NCBI GenBank assembly: GCA_021815405.1
Contig: JAKAGV010000020.1
Location: 56,295-120,294, forward strand
Origin: Bacteroidota bacterium
GTDB taxonomy: Bacteria; Bacteroidota; Ignavibacteria; Ignavibacteriales; Ignavibacteriaceae
Length of the DNA stretch: 64,000 nt
Reading direction: 5' to 3'
The notes under the pieces were generated by a model. The model worked only from the letters and a program-made list of their open reading frames with translations. It was not told the DNA's origin and did not search any database. Of this stretch, positions 35,363 through 43,403 are shown one piece after another; position 1 is the first letter of the stretch, and each line of letters opens with the position of its first letter. The translations under genes were made by a program, and so were the position numbers.

Positions 35363-35773
35363 TTAAACAATATTAGAAAATTTCAGAAAATTTTTTATTT
35401 CAATTATAAATTCTTTCATTTCACTAAACATCTCCAATATTGTCTCTTTATCAATTTCAACGAAAGTATTATAATCGCTTTTAGTACGTTTGTTAAAAGC
35501 CTAATTTATAATTTTTCCAAATCTTTCGTCAAACTTTCCTTCATGTACAAAATTTTTATTAAACCATCCAATAATCTGAGCATGCTTTGATGTTTCATAC
35601 TTATAAGCTATTGCTAAAGCAAGTAGTGAATAAAACATACCATAATAAATCCTATTTAAGGCAGAACGAAACCTGTTATTATCAATTAGTAACTGAACAT
35701 CATTAACTGTTTCATCTGCTTGTTAAAGCCTGTATTTGATCAGCAGAATTCTATCTTCATCTTTGAGAGTCAA
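35363..35773 (-). pseudogene. HEPN-domain toxin gene, broken by two stops
   Basis: A 137-codon frame from TTG 35773, which overlaps the stop of the MNT gene (TTGA), to TAA 35363. It reads LKDEDRILLIKYRL-stop-QADETVNDVQLL, then FRSALNRIYYGMFYSLLAL, ETSKHAQIIGWFNKNF and HEGKFDERFGKI. A second stop precedes AFNKRTKSDYN. The stops are TAA at 35723-35725 and TAG at 35501-35503. Apart from these the frame and length match HEPN partners of minimal nucleotidyltransferases. It was probably an RNA-cleaving toxin and is now inactive. Confidence 0.75.
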
Positions 35774-36089
35774 GCATATACTCCATTTGATAGAGCGTTT
35801 AAGTAGATTGCTTGTCTTCTTCTTAAAGAATTTATTTCTGATTTTGAGATTATATGAACATCAGGTAGAATGTTATATTTTAAGTCTATATCATAACAGA
35901 TATCTAAAATATTATTTTCATCTATTCTATTATAAACATCCTCTAGAACTATAAGAACATCAAAATCCGAATCTTCTTTAATCTCTCCGGCTGCTTGGGA
36001 GCCAAAGAGAATAACATCCACAATGCGTTTTGTACTTTTTTTTGAAGATGGTGTTTCAAATCTTTCAGTATTTTTAATTTATCATTCAT
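35770..36089 (-). pseudogene. MNT-type nucleotidyltransferase antitoxin, frameshifted in an A8 tract
   Basis: From ATG 36089 the frame reads NDKLKILKDLKHHLQKK and then, at a run of eight A on the minus strand (36036-36043), shifts away. The other frame continues from 36021 with ILFGSQAAGEIKEDSDFDVLI, the GSxxxG-x8-DxD active-site signature, to a stop at 35770. One extra A would restore the full protein of about 107 residues. Partner of the HEPN gene with a 4-nt overlap. The tract could be a slippage site, but the HEPN stops favour simple decay. Confidence 0.75.
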
Positions 36090-36273
36090 CTCGTAAAATC
36101 AATAACATGTACGGTTAATTTTTCTGCCGCAAATCTGCCTGTTAGCGTAATACCAAATTCATTATTGTTATTGATATGTTGTCCATTTAAAATCTCAAAT
36201 CAAATTCATTCAAATCTACTTTTTTCTAATGCCTTTAGCAATAGTGCAAAATACTATTATCTATGTTGGTATA

Positions 36274-36375
36274 GGAGTTCATTGGTTTGATGTTGATGAA
36301 GACTTAAGCGCCGACGGTATGCTAACCGGTTTACCTGCCAGACAGCGGAAAAAGTTCAAGAAAAAATCAGCGTAA
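36274..36375 (+). pseudogene. DUF2442 C-terminal remnant
   Basis: A 34-codon open segment ends at TAA 36373. It contains VHWFDVDEDLSADGML and a basic tail, the C-terminal signature of DUF2442 proteins, which often pair with DUF4160 in toxin-antitoxin-like loci. No start codon or N-terminal half is found (a TAG lies just upstream), so it is a fragment. Confidence 0.55.
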
Positions 36376-36411
36376 TATTTATCTTAGCCCTTTGTGGGAA
36401 TTAAAGTAATC

Positions 36412-36467
36412 TATATCGTTTGGTTTACGCACATGCTATAGCCAGTGGCTTGCACTGCGTTTCAATA
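36412..36467. repeat. 56-bp direct repeat, copy 1
   Basis: The sequence beginning TATATCGTTTGGTTTACGC and ending GCGTTTCAATA recurs at 37475-37530 with one mismatch. It contains a hairpin core AGCC-AGT-GGCT with outer CGCA/TGCG arms. The two copies flank the VapBC-like pair. Confidence 0.85.
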
Positions 36468-36576
36468 AGTGGTTTTTAGTTTTCGGTTTGTCGTCGGTTA
36501 TAAAATTATCGTACAACTACAAGCAGCTAACCACATTTTAAAAACCATCAATCAAATATTTTGCTGATTGCTAAGC

Positions 36577-36960
36577 CTACCAAATTCTTTTAATTTCGTA
36601 TTTATCGAAGACTTCATCAGCCGAAATCAAAGTCAAATTTTCTATGATTGCCTGAGAGATTAATAATCTATCAAAGGGGTCTCTATGATGGAAATAAAGA
36701 GAGCTCAGTTCTACTGTATGTTCAAATGTGATTGGCAAAATAGTAAAATTATGATTTACAATCTCATCAACCATGTTTTTAAACTCAATTTTTATTTTTA
36801 ATTTACCAAGACTAATCTTTATTGCCATTTCCCATAAAGAAACTATACTTATTAAACAATTATTTTCACTGTTTTCAATTAAAGATTTTGAGTTTTTCGA
36901 TAAGTTAGGGCTATCTTCGCTAAACCATAAAAATGCGTGTGTATCAAGCAATAAATTCAT
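36577..36960 (-). CDS. PIN-domain toxin, VapC-like
   Basis: 127 residues of the PIN ribonuclease fold. Acidic metal-binding residues are Asp6 (LLLDTHAFLWF), Glu44 (SLWEMAIK), Asp94/Asp97 (HHRDPFDRLL) and Asp115 (ISADEVFDKY). VapC-type toxins cleave tRNA or rRNA. It overlaps its antitoxin gene by 4 nt (ATGA). The reading frame is intact. The pair is framed by 56-bp direct repeats, suggesting it moved as a unit. Confidence 0.9.
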   Translation of the reverse strand: MNLLLDTHAFLWFSEDSPNLSKNSKSLIENSENNCLISIVSLWEMAIKISLGKLKIKIEFKNMVDEIVNHNFTILPITFEHTVELSSLYFHHRDPFDRLLISQAIIENLTLISADEVFDKYEIKRIW

Positions 36961-37163
36961 TGCATGTACTCTTTAAAATCATCCAACGGTTTATCAAAGT
37001 CTGGGCTCATCTCTATCTGGTCTTTTAAAAATCCTGCTTTGCGTATTTTTTTAGTCGCTTCTGGTTTTTTCTTTGTCAATAAAAAATCAATAAAGTCGGT
37101 TGCCTCTTTTTTTAAGTTCTCAGGTAAAGATTCAATTTTAGTATAAATTTGTTCGCTGCTCAT
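36957..37163 (-). CDS. DUF2281-type antitoxin of the PIN toxin
   Basis: 68 residues. The N-terminal helix pair SSEQIYTKIESLPENLKKEATDF is typical of DUF2281. The acidic C-terminus (SPDFDKPLDDFKEYM) would wrap the toxin. It is encoded upstream of and overlaps the toxin gene, the usual order for type II modules. Start by AAAAAGGTGAAT. Confidence 0.85.
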   Translation of the reverse strand: MSSEQIYTKIESLPENLKKEATDFIDFLLTKKKPEATKKIRKAGFLKDQIEMSPDFDKPLDDFKEYMQ

Positions 37164-37263
37164 AATTATTCACCTTTTTTAATTTGAATAATCCAATCAG
37201 TAATTAATATTTTGTTACCACTATGATAATAATATTAAACCGAATATTCAATGTTGTTAAAGG

Positions 37264-37296
37264 CAGCCCACAACTTAAAATCGTGGGCTGGTTTTA
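37264..37296. terminator. hairpin with T-tract upstream of the VapBC pair
   Basis: CAGCCCAC (37264-37271) pairs with GTGGGCTG (37283-37290), followed on the plus strand by GTTTTATT. It may end plus-strand transcription or be another dispersed palindrome. The surrounding gap 37164-37610 also holds a TACTCCA-rich block (37363-37447) and the second 56-bp repeat; no gene is seen. Confidence 0.45.
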
Positions 37297-37474
37297 TTAT
37301 TTAGCTTGTCTGCCTAAAGGTAAATGAACACAGCAGCCTGCCATAAAAACTATTTTATTCAGGTTACGCAATCTTTTGGGTAATTGAGAAGTGAAGAAAT
37401 GGAGTTAACCAAATTACTCCAGTACTCCATCATTCCAATACTCCATGGGTAGTGCTTGCGTAAGATGAGCAAGT

Positions 37475-37530
37475 TATATCGTTTGGTTTACGCACATGCG
37501 ATAGCCAGTGGCTTGCACTGCGTTTCAATA
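37475..37530. repeat. 56-bp direct repeat, copy 2
   Basis: It differs from the copy at 36412-36467 by one base (G for T at the tenth base after GTTTACGC). It is preceded by GCAAGT, giving GTTATATC at the boundary. Confidence 0.85.
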
Positions 37531-37610
37531 TGTCAATGAACTAATTGCGGCAGATTTAACCGCTTGAAAACTATTTATGTAAGAATAGAATTTAATGAAA
37601 CTCTCTTCTT

Positions 37611-39656
37611 TTACGAAATCACCTTAAGAAAAATAAATTCGCCATCGTAATAGTGAATATCAATTTTCTTTTCCTTTACTTGTAATTTTATAAACTTTTT
37701 AGTCTTATCGTCTAATTTTGATTCCTTTAATAGAACTAAACAATTGTTATTCTTTATTTCATTTGAAGATGAAATTATTTTATTAATATTTTTATCATAT
37801 TTATATCTAACTCCATTGGGTTCTATCAAATTACAAATAGGTGAATAATTTGTTAAAATTGTTCCGCTATTTTTTTTATCTATTATATAAGGATATAAGT
37901 TATATTGAAGATTATGTGCATCAACCATCTCAAATTTATAATTCTTAAACTCAATTAAATTTTCCTTCCTTAAAACCGTAAAATTTAATAATATTATTGA
38001 AACGCCAAATAAAATTAAGAGGTAGGATAATTTTATTTTTGTCTTGATAAACACGAACAATATAATGGATATTACACAGAAAATTTTAAGAGCATCAATT
38101 ATATATTCGACCGTTTTATAATATCCATTTTCACTTGTAAAGATTGTTCTGTGGTATAAGTAATAATATTTGTTTATGAAATAGGAAAGATAAATTCCTA
38201 TATTAAAAAAGCTGTGAGTACTTACAATAAAAAATATTGAAATTATGAATAAAATAAATATTAAATAAAATATTGGATTCTTTGTTTTCAATAATTTTGG
38301 TACATGATATTTCTTAGAATTTAATTTATATATTAACCTCTTTAACCAGTCATTATTTTCATAGAAATATTTTAACCCCCACGCTGATGAGTAGGGTATG
38401 AATGGAATTACTATGCTCAAATTCCTATAATCATAACAATAAAAAAACAACCAGAATAAAACCGGAGGAATTATTACAACTAAGGTTATATATTTTGATT
38501 GTCTTACTAATAGAGAATATACTATGGTTGATAAGAAATAGATTGACAGTAAATATCCGAAATTATAAAATAATATCTGCATTCCTTGATGAATTCTTGC
38601 AAGATATCCGGCAGGTAAAAATTGTGATTGATCAAACCCGGGTAACATATTATTGGGTTTAATTAAATACCAGAATAGATTACCCGAGAAGATTAAAGCG
38701 ATTATAATAACTGCCTTGATAATATCACTAGCCTTAAGGCGCATCCTATTTACATATAATACAAATGCAATCCAAAGAATAGACAATCCGAGAACGTATA
38801 GCCCTACAAGTTTAGTATCCGCAGCAGATGAGGCAAAAGTTATTATTAAAAAGATAGTCCTTGGATTAAATTCAAATATATCTTTTTTAAGTAAAACATA
38901 GAAAGCAAGAAAGCTGTAAAATGATACGATTATATCTGCATTTGCATCGAAAATATATAATATAGAATAGAAAAAAATTAAGATGGCTGCGTAGCTTAAT
39001 AGCCCGATTAAATATACTTTAGAATTCTTTTTTATTGACAGGTCAAAATACATCAGCAAAATACTAATAGAGAAAAGCGGCGCAAAAGCTTTAATAAAGA
39101 AGGGCACTAAATTACTGCCCATAAAAACATAATTTAGAGAAATATTTGTTGTAAATAACTGCGGGTAGTGTGATGTAGCTGAAGGTATTGAATTTGAAGC
39201 CCATACTAAAGCAAGTTTATTCCAGAAATGAATTATATCGCTAAAGAAAAATATATTGCTTGCATTTACTGGAATTAACGAAATAAAAAAAAGAATTACT
39301 ATACAAGAAACTTGAAATAGTAATTTATGGACCAAACTAAGTCCATCAATATATTGCTTTAATTTTTTATAATAATCTCTTAAATATTTTTTGCTGCTAA
39401 AGTGTACAGTTCCTTTTTGTATAAGCAACAATAGTATTACTATTTCCATTAGAAAAAGAAAATAAACAGAAAATGAAGTATAAATATTTAACCATGTAAG
39501 AAAGGAAACAATTAAGTAATTTGAATATAGGCTTAGACCGAATGAATACAAGAATAATTCAATTATACCTTCGGTTTTAATTTTTAATAATTTCAAAAAT
39601 ATAAAACCGGGAAGTAATATTATTTGAATTAATGATATTATACCAAGAAGGAACAT
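37611..39656 (-). CDS. large polytopic membrane protein, GT-C glycosyltransferase-like
   Basis: 681 residues with about 12-14 transmembrane helices. Large loops contain SHYPQLFTTNISLNYVFMG and IKPNNMLPGFDQSQ. The C-terminal soluble part (about 590-681) is small. The topology (many helices, an acidic/aromatic first periplasmic loop after DIIHFWNKL, and a C-terminal tail) is like GT-C enzymes and O-antigen/oligosaccharyl-transferase-type proteins, but I see no diagnostic motif. It lies just downstream of two pilin-like genes on the same strand, separated by a terminator. A role in glycosylating surface proteins is speculation. Confidence 0.6.
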   Translation of the reverse strand: MFLLGIISLIQIILLPGFIFLKLLKIKTEGIIELFLYSFGLSLYSNYLIVSFLTWLNIYTSFSVYFLFLMEIVILLLLIQKGTVHFSSKKYLRDYYKKLKQYIDGLSLVHKLLFQVSCIVILFFISLIPVNASNIFFFSDIIHFWNKLALVWASNSIPSATSHYPQLFTTNISLNYVFMGSNLVPFFIKAFAPLFSISILLMYFDLSIKKNSKVYLIGLLSYAAILIFFYSILYIFDANADIIVSFYSFLAFYVLLKKDIFEFNPRTIFLIITFASSAADTKLVGLYVLGLSILWIAFVLYVNRMRLKASDIIKAVIIIALIFSGNLFWYLIKPNNMLPGFDQSQFLPAGYLARIHQGMQILFYNFGYLLSIYFLSTIVYSLLVRQSKYITLVVIIPPVLFWLFFYCYDYRNLSIVIPFIPYSSAWGLKYFYENNDWLKRLIYKLNSKKYHVPKLLKTKNPIFYLIFILFIISIFFIVSTHSFFNIGIYLSYFINKYYYLYHRTIFTSENGYYKTVEYIIDALKIFCVISIILFVFIKTKIKLSYLLILFGVSIILLNFTVLRKENLIEFKNYKFEMVDAHNLQYNLYPYIIDKKNSGTILTNYSPICNLIEPNGVRYKYDKNINKIISSSNEIKNNNCLVLLKESKLDDKTKKFIKLQVKEKKIDIHYYDGEFIFLKVIS

Positions 39657-39702
39657 ATATATGCTTAAAGTAAATTTTAATATATACGATTATTTAAAAA
39701 AT

Positions 39703-39733
39703 AGGCTGATAAAACCTATCTTTTTATCAGCCT
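39703..39733 (-). terminator. Rho-independent terminator of the pilin pair
   Basis: AGGCTGATAAAA and TTTTATCAGCCT form a perfect 12-bp stem. On the minus strand the stem is followed by ATTTTTTAAAT. It lies 22 nt after the stop of the pilin gene at 39756. Confidence 0.75.
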
Positions 39734-39755
39734 TAATAAATTAAAAACAAAATAT

Positions 39756-40151
39756 TTATTTAACTACTGTACTTATGTTAGTAGGTGTTACGGTAGTGAC
39801 TACTTTCCAGGTATAACTTTTATTTAATGGTGTACCGGTTATTACAACTGAAGTATCTGTAACTACTGGTGCTGTTCCTTCAAAGTCAGCATCAGTTGAT
39901 GTTTGCATTGCGGTTGGTATAGTCCATCCAGTACCACCATTCTTGGCACTAAAGACATTTCCTCCTCCGCCCATAGCAACCGGTTTTTGGTAATATTGTT
40001 GTGCCATTGCTCCCAAATTCATTGCTTCGGAGGTAATTGAATCTTTAGTTGAAGATTCTGCATTTGAATTAAATAGGTTAATACCTACTACAATAGCGAT
40101 ACCGACAATGATAACGCCGAGAACAATTAAAAGAAGTTGTTGTTGACCCAT
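39756..40151 (-). CDS. pilin-like protein 1, no canonical prepilin leader
   Basis: 131 residues. It begins MGQQQLLLIVLGVIIVGIAI, a hydrophobic helix at the extreme N-terminus. A polar helix (SITSEAMNLGAMAQQYYQ) and a compact beta domain with MGGGGNVF and GWTIP follow. The layout matches type IV pilins (helix then globular head), but there is no G/FTLIE processing site and no Glu5. At most a two-residue MG leader exists. It is a tandem paralogue of the gene at 40225, with the same first eight residues and the MGGGGN motif. Probably a major pilin subunit of the machine at 27027-35341. Start by CAGGAGT. Confidence 0.7.
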   Translation of the reverse strand: MGQQQLLLIVLGVIIVGIAIVVGINLFNSNAESSTKDSITSEAMNLGAMAQQYYQKPVAMGGGGNVFSAKNGGTGWTIPTAMQTSTDADFEGTAPVVTDTSVVITGTPLNKSYTWKVVTTVTPTNISTVVK

Positions 40152-40224
40152 AAATTACTCCTGAGTTTTTGTTATTGATTAATTTAATTTTATCTAATAG
40201 AACACATGAACAAAAATTTAATTT

Positions 40225-40608
40225 TTAATTTATAATTACAGTGTTTATTGATGAAGCGGTAACTGTTGTTTGTACTTTAACTGTATCTGTACCTGTAACT
40301 ACATCGTTACCAGTGCCAATTATTATCACACTGTCTGAAAATATTGTACTTAAATGATGAGTTCCGGTAGCTGTTGTCAGCATCTGTGAAGGTAAAGACC
40401 AACCCTTAAAAGAATTTCCACCGCCTCCCATTTCCTTTGCAGTTTTATAATATTTAATTGCCATGCTTGCCAGGCTATTGTTTTCATTAATAATCATGTC
40501 TCTCTTTGAATTTATTGCCCATTGCCTAAACAAAGAAGCACCCATATAAATTGCAATCGCGATTATTATTAAGCCTATAACTATCAATAACAATTGCTGT
40601 TGTCCCAT
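40225..40608 (-). CDS. pilin-like protein 2, no canonical prepilin leader
   Basis: 127 residues beginning MGQQQLLLIVIGLIIIAIAI. A polar segment, AIKYYKTAKEMGGGGNSF and GWSLPSQM follow, then a beta-rich C-terminus. It shares order and motifs with the paralogue 73 nt downstream. The shared GGGGN-F-(x)n-W-P block may be a structural turn of the head domain. The first gene of the pair; the region upstream holds three GGTAATAATTACC palindromes about 250 nt away. Confidence 0.7.
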   Translation of the reverse strand: MGQQQLLLIVIGLIIIAIAIYMGASLFRQWAINSKRDMIINENNSLASMAIKYYKTAKEMGGGGNSFKGWSLPSQMLTTATGTHHLSTIFSDSVIIIGTGNDVVTGTDTVKVQTTVTASSINTVIIN

Positions 40609-40850
40609 GTATCAAATCAGTATCTCTAATTTTTAAAGTTTAGTTATTTATCGTGACTATTTTATGTATATAATTATCAAAAAGTTTTAATGGAAAAATC
40701 CTTATTAGCATCTTACTTTTTCATTATGCCAAAACAGCATGCTAAAGAACAAATTCAATTTCGATATATTATATATAAAAATGTGCCAATATAAAAATGG
40801 TCATTTATTCTCATATATTCGAAACAATCAAAAATCCAAACAAATTTTTA

Positions 40851-40895
40851 GGTAATAATTACCGGTAATAATTACCTTTTAAGGTAATAATTACC
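40851..40895. promoter_or_regulatory. three GGTAATAATTACC palindromes, possible operator
   Basis: Perfect 13-nt palindromes at 40851-40863, 40864-40876 (abutting) and 40883-40895, 6 nt further on. They lie about 250 nt upstream of the pilin-like pair on its 5' side. The repetition and symmetry are what a dimeric regulator would bind. No regulator is identified. Confidence 0.45.
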
Positions 40896-41065
40896 GATTA
40901 TAAATTAAATCATTTGAAAATAAAATGAAAACACATAGGAATAAACTTAAATTCATAATAAATATTGCAGTATGAGAAATGTTTAACATACATTATAAAG
41001 CTATAAAGTTATCTATCTATTATATTATAATTTTATGAACTATGACAATAAAGCAATTCATATAT

Positions 41066-41195
41066 TTAACTCACGTTACACTAAAATCTAAAAATGTAAT
41101 GCTGAACTTGTTTCAGCATCTTAAAATAACGCAAAATGATATTCTGAAATAAATTTGGAATGACATAGCAATATTTTTTGCGTAACATGTGTTAA
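41066..41195. repeat. about 130-bp palindromic element (copy 2)
   Basis: Ends TTAACTCACGTTAC and GTAACATGTGTTAA are inverted. The inner core AATGCTGAACTTGTTTCAGC matches the copy at 5042-5170, with a weaker right arm (TTTGGAATGACA). Confidence 0.7.
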
Positions 41196-41322
41196 TTGTT
41201 AATCGCATTTGCCGCCAAGTAAAACAAGTATGCAAAGGACTTTCTGATAAACCACAAGACTGGTCAGGATTCAATCGGCTGATTTAAAATTATATGATTT
41301 TGCCTGAACTCATCCCCAGACT

Positions 41323-41450
41323 GGGCTGTCCAAAAAGTAATTTTGTCATCACGAGTAAAGCGAAGTGACCTGAATTTTGAATTAAAAACAAAAGATTGCT
41401 TCGTCGTTTCACTCCTCGCTATGACTTCTACTCTACTTTTTGGACAGCCC
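41323..41450. repeat. 128-bp MITE-like element with 17-bp terminal inverted repeats
   Basis: GGGCTGTCCAAAAAGTA at 41323-41339 is repeated inverted at 41434-41450. The interior contains two inverted versions of a TCAT-x-ACGAG-x-AAGCGAAGTGAC-like core. There is no reading frame, so it would be mobilised in trans. Confidence 0.75.
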
Positions 41451-41518
41451 CATTTCGTTTTGTTTTCAAAGTCTCTCTCTTTTTTTAAGAGAGGGATTTA
41501 GGGTGAGTTCAATTGACT

Positions 41519-41696
41519 GTATAGCTACCAGTTGTGTGAATTAGATTGTAAGCCGTTGAAACGGCTCTAATAAAGCACGTTTTTCATATTAACCCACGGA
41601 TTAATCCGTGGGTTAATAAAATCACTCTTTTATTTAGTAACTGTTTCAACAGTTTTCTATGATTAATTTTTAATTCACACAACAGGTGTATAGCTA
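41519..41696. repeat. about 178-bp inverted-repeat element with nested palindromes
   Basis: TATAGCTA...GTTGTGTGAATTA at the left is inverted at the right (TAATTCACACAAC...TATAGCTA). Inside are AGCCGT-TGAA-ACGGCT (41551-41566), a perfect 28-bp palindrome (41590-41617) and AACTGTT-TC-AACAGTT (41639-41654). No reading frame. Together with the other elements it fills the gap 40609-41770, where I see no gene. Confidence 0.7.
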
Positions 41697-41770
41697 TTTT
41701 CTCACAGCTTTTCAACATCCGGGATACAAAAAAATTTTTAAAATGTCATTATGTTGTAATCATTTGTATT

Positions 41771-42289
41771 TTGTTGTCAAAAAGAAAGGACGAAGTAGTG
41801 GAAAACAGGGCATCTATCGTATTTATACAAGAAGAGATTACTGATATTAATGGTGCAATATCAGTTCTAAAGGAAAGGCTCTTGCCTAAGCTAGTAACAC
41901 TTACCAAACAAGAAAGAAAGAAAACTTCAACGATGCAGGAAGGCTCACTGCCATTTGTATCGGATTCATTGGAAGCCGGACAGAAAGAGCCTAAATTTGT
42001 TCCACCTTCCGTAAGCATAGATGATTTGAAAATTGATCTGGATGCATATATCGTTTTACGCGGTATTTTAAAGGATCTTTTCCCTATTATTACCGGAGTT
42101 GAAGATTCTATGATGCTATGCGGTCATGAGGCTTATCAGAATGCTCGTTCTATTTATAAAACCACAAAGCAGCTTGCATCTGATGGTTTTCCGGGTGCAA
42201 AGGATGCTGCAGACCTGCTTGGTAAAAGGTTCAAAGGTCAGGGTAATTTCGGTCCTGATAACGGAGCCGGCGACTCACCTGCCAACTAA
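41771..42289 (+). CDS. conserved-looking small soluble protein, unknown function
   Basis: About 172 residues from a TTG start at 41771, with further starts just downstream (TTG 41774, GTG 41807); the true start is uncertain. Helical and charged, no signal peptide. Segments include IDDLKIDLDAYIVLRGILKDLFPI, MMLCGHEAYQNARSIYKTTKQ and DGFPGAKDAADLLGKRFKGQG. This resembles small helical proteins common in Bacteroidota that, like the FN3 protein at 12033, have no assigned role. Repeat array B begins 22 nt after its stop. Confidence 0.65.
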   Translation: MLSKRKDEVVENRASIVFIQEEITDINGAISVLKERLLPKLVTLTKQERKKTSTMQEGSLPFVSDSLEAGQKEPKFVPPSVSIDDLKIDLDAYIVLRGILKDLFPIITGVEDSMMLCGHEAYQNARSIYKTTKQLASDGFPGAKDAADLLGKRFKGQGNFGPDNGAGDSPAN

Positions 42290-42311
42290 TTGGTTATTTA
42301 TCACATCAAAA

Positions 42312-42542
42312 CCGAATGCAATTAGGTTTAAACGTAATTCATAATCGTAAAAACCTAATTGCAATAGGTTTAAACCTAATTGATATCCCTTAAAACCTAA
42401 TTCATATAGGTTAAAACGTAATTGAATTCGGTTTAAACCTAATCTATATAGGTTAGAACCCAAATGAATTTGGTTTAAAAGTAATTCTATTCGGTCTAGA
42501 CGAAATTGATATCGGTTAAAACCTAATTCAGTTCGAAATGAA
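42312..42542. repeat. exact 21-nt tandem array, 11 units (array B)
   Basis: Eleven consecutive units of exactly 21 nt; consensus about CCTAATTCATATAGGTTAAAA with CCTAA and GGTT(T)AAA most conserved. The units differ from one another at several positions. Read on the minus strand, one frame is open throughout (42275-42568) and encodes heptapeptides close to LGLNxYQ; all plus frames have stops. Whether this is translated is unknown. Confidence 0.9.
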
Positions 42543-42589
42543 GGTAGTACATAGGCACAGACATCCAAGATAAACTGAATATTCCTGCT

Positions 42590-42683
42590 GGCTTCGATAC
42601 CTCCCGCTAAAGCAGAATTACTCAGCCACCTTGCTTGCTATTCAAGATCATCGAGTAGTTGAGCTTTGCTAGGAATGTATCGA
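42590..42683. repeat. imperfect inverted repeat
   Basis: CTTCGATACCTCCCGCTAAAGC near 42590 and GCTTTGCTAGGAATGTATCGAG near 42660 are imperfectly inverted. Probably a decayed palindromic element. The gap 42543-43403 holds this, the next element and nothing I can call a gene. Confidence 0.4.
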
Positions 42684-42896
42684 GATGAACGACTTTACTT
42701 CTAACTTTAACTTTAAACAGCATCATTAAGAAACAAGTCTTTCTTTCCAATAGCCTGGTTATCTAGACAAATGTGCTATGGCTACTGTAAATATTTCATC
42801 TTTTCTAATTTAGTATATAACACTAAATGGAAATTTGTTAACGAGAGACTTTCTTGTGTTGGTTGATTTTTTGGAAAGGCTATAGGAAATTCTATT

Positions 42897-43028
42897 ATTA
42901 ACTTACGTTACGCACAATTAAGGATCTAATTTACTTTGTCATTCCGAACTTGATTCGGAATCTTATTTTTCAGCATTTTTGGGATGCTGAATCAAGTTCA
43001 GCATGACATGTGCGTAACGTGAGTTAAT
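42897..43028. repeat. about 132-bp palindromic element (copy 3, best preserved)
   Basis: The ends ATTAACTTACGTTACGCACA and TGTGCGTAACGTGAGTTAAT are near-perfect inverted repeats. The inner arms GTCATTCCGAACTTGATTC and GAATCAAGTTCAGCATGAC are also inverted. Same family as 5042-5170 and 41066-41195. Confidence 0.8.
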
Positions 43029-43403
43029 AATAAAAATAAATAACTGCAATGTATATATGATACTAATTGATAACACGGAAGGCAATGTATTTCTTAGTCA
43101 AGGTTTTGCACTTATGTTATACTAAGAGATTGTTTTAGTCTAAGAAACGATATAAAAAATTGTGATCAAAATTGTTAAATAGTTTTTATTTTGAATAACA
43201 ATTTGGCAATGATAACTTTAATAATCACAAATAATTTCGATTATATTTTACCTTTATTATGATTATGGCGAAATAAAATATGTTATCTTTTTGAATCAAA
43301 ATATCCATTATGAAACACAATATTTTTGAAATTGTCATAATTTGGAATATTTTCGACAGGTATAATCTTTGCCAATGCACAACTAATAAATCAACAACAG
43401 AAT

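Noticed and set aside
40620..40800. Sigma-54 promoter for the pilin genes
   Set aside because: TGGCA words are present, but none has GC at the required spacing.
42312..42542. CRISPR array
   Set aside because: The whole 21-nt unit is repeated with divergence; there are no constant repeats separated by unique spacers and no cas genes. The same holds for array A.
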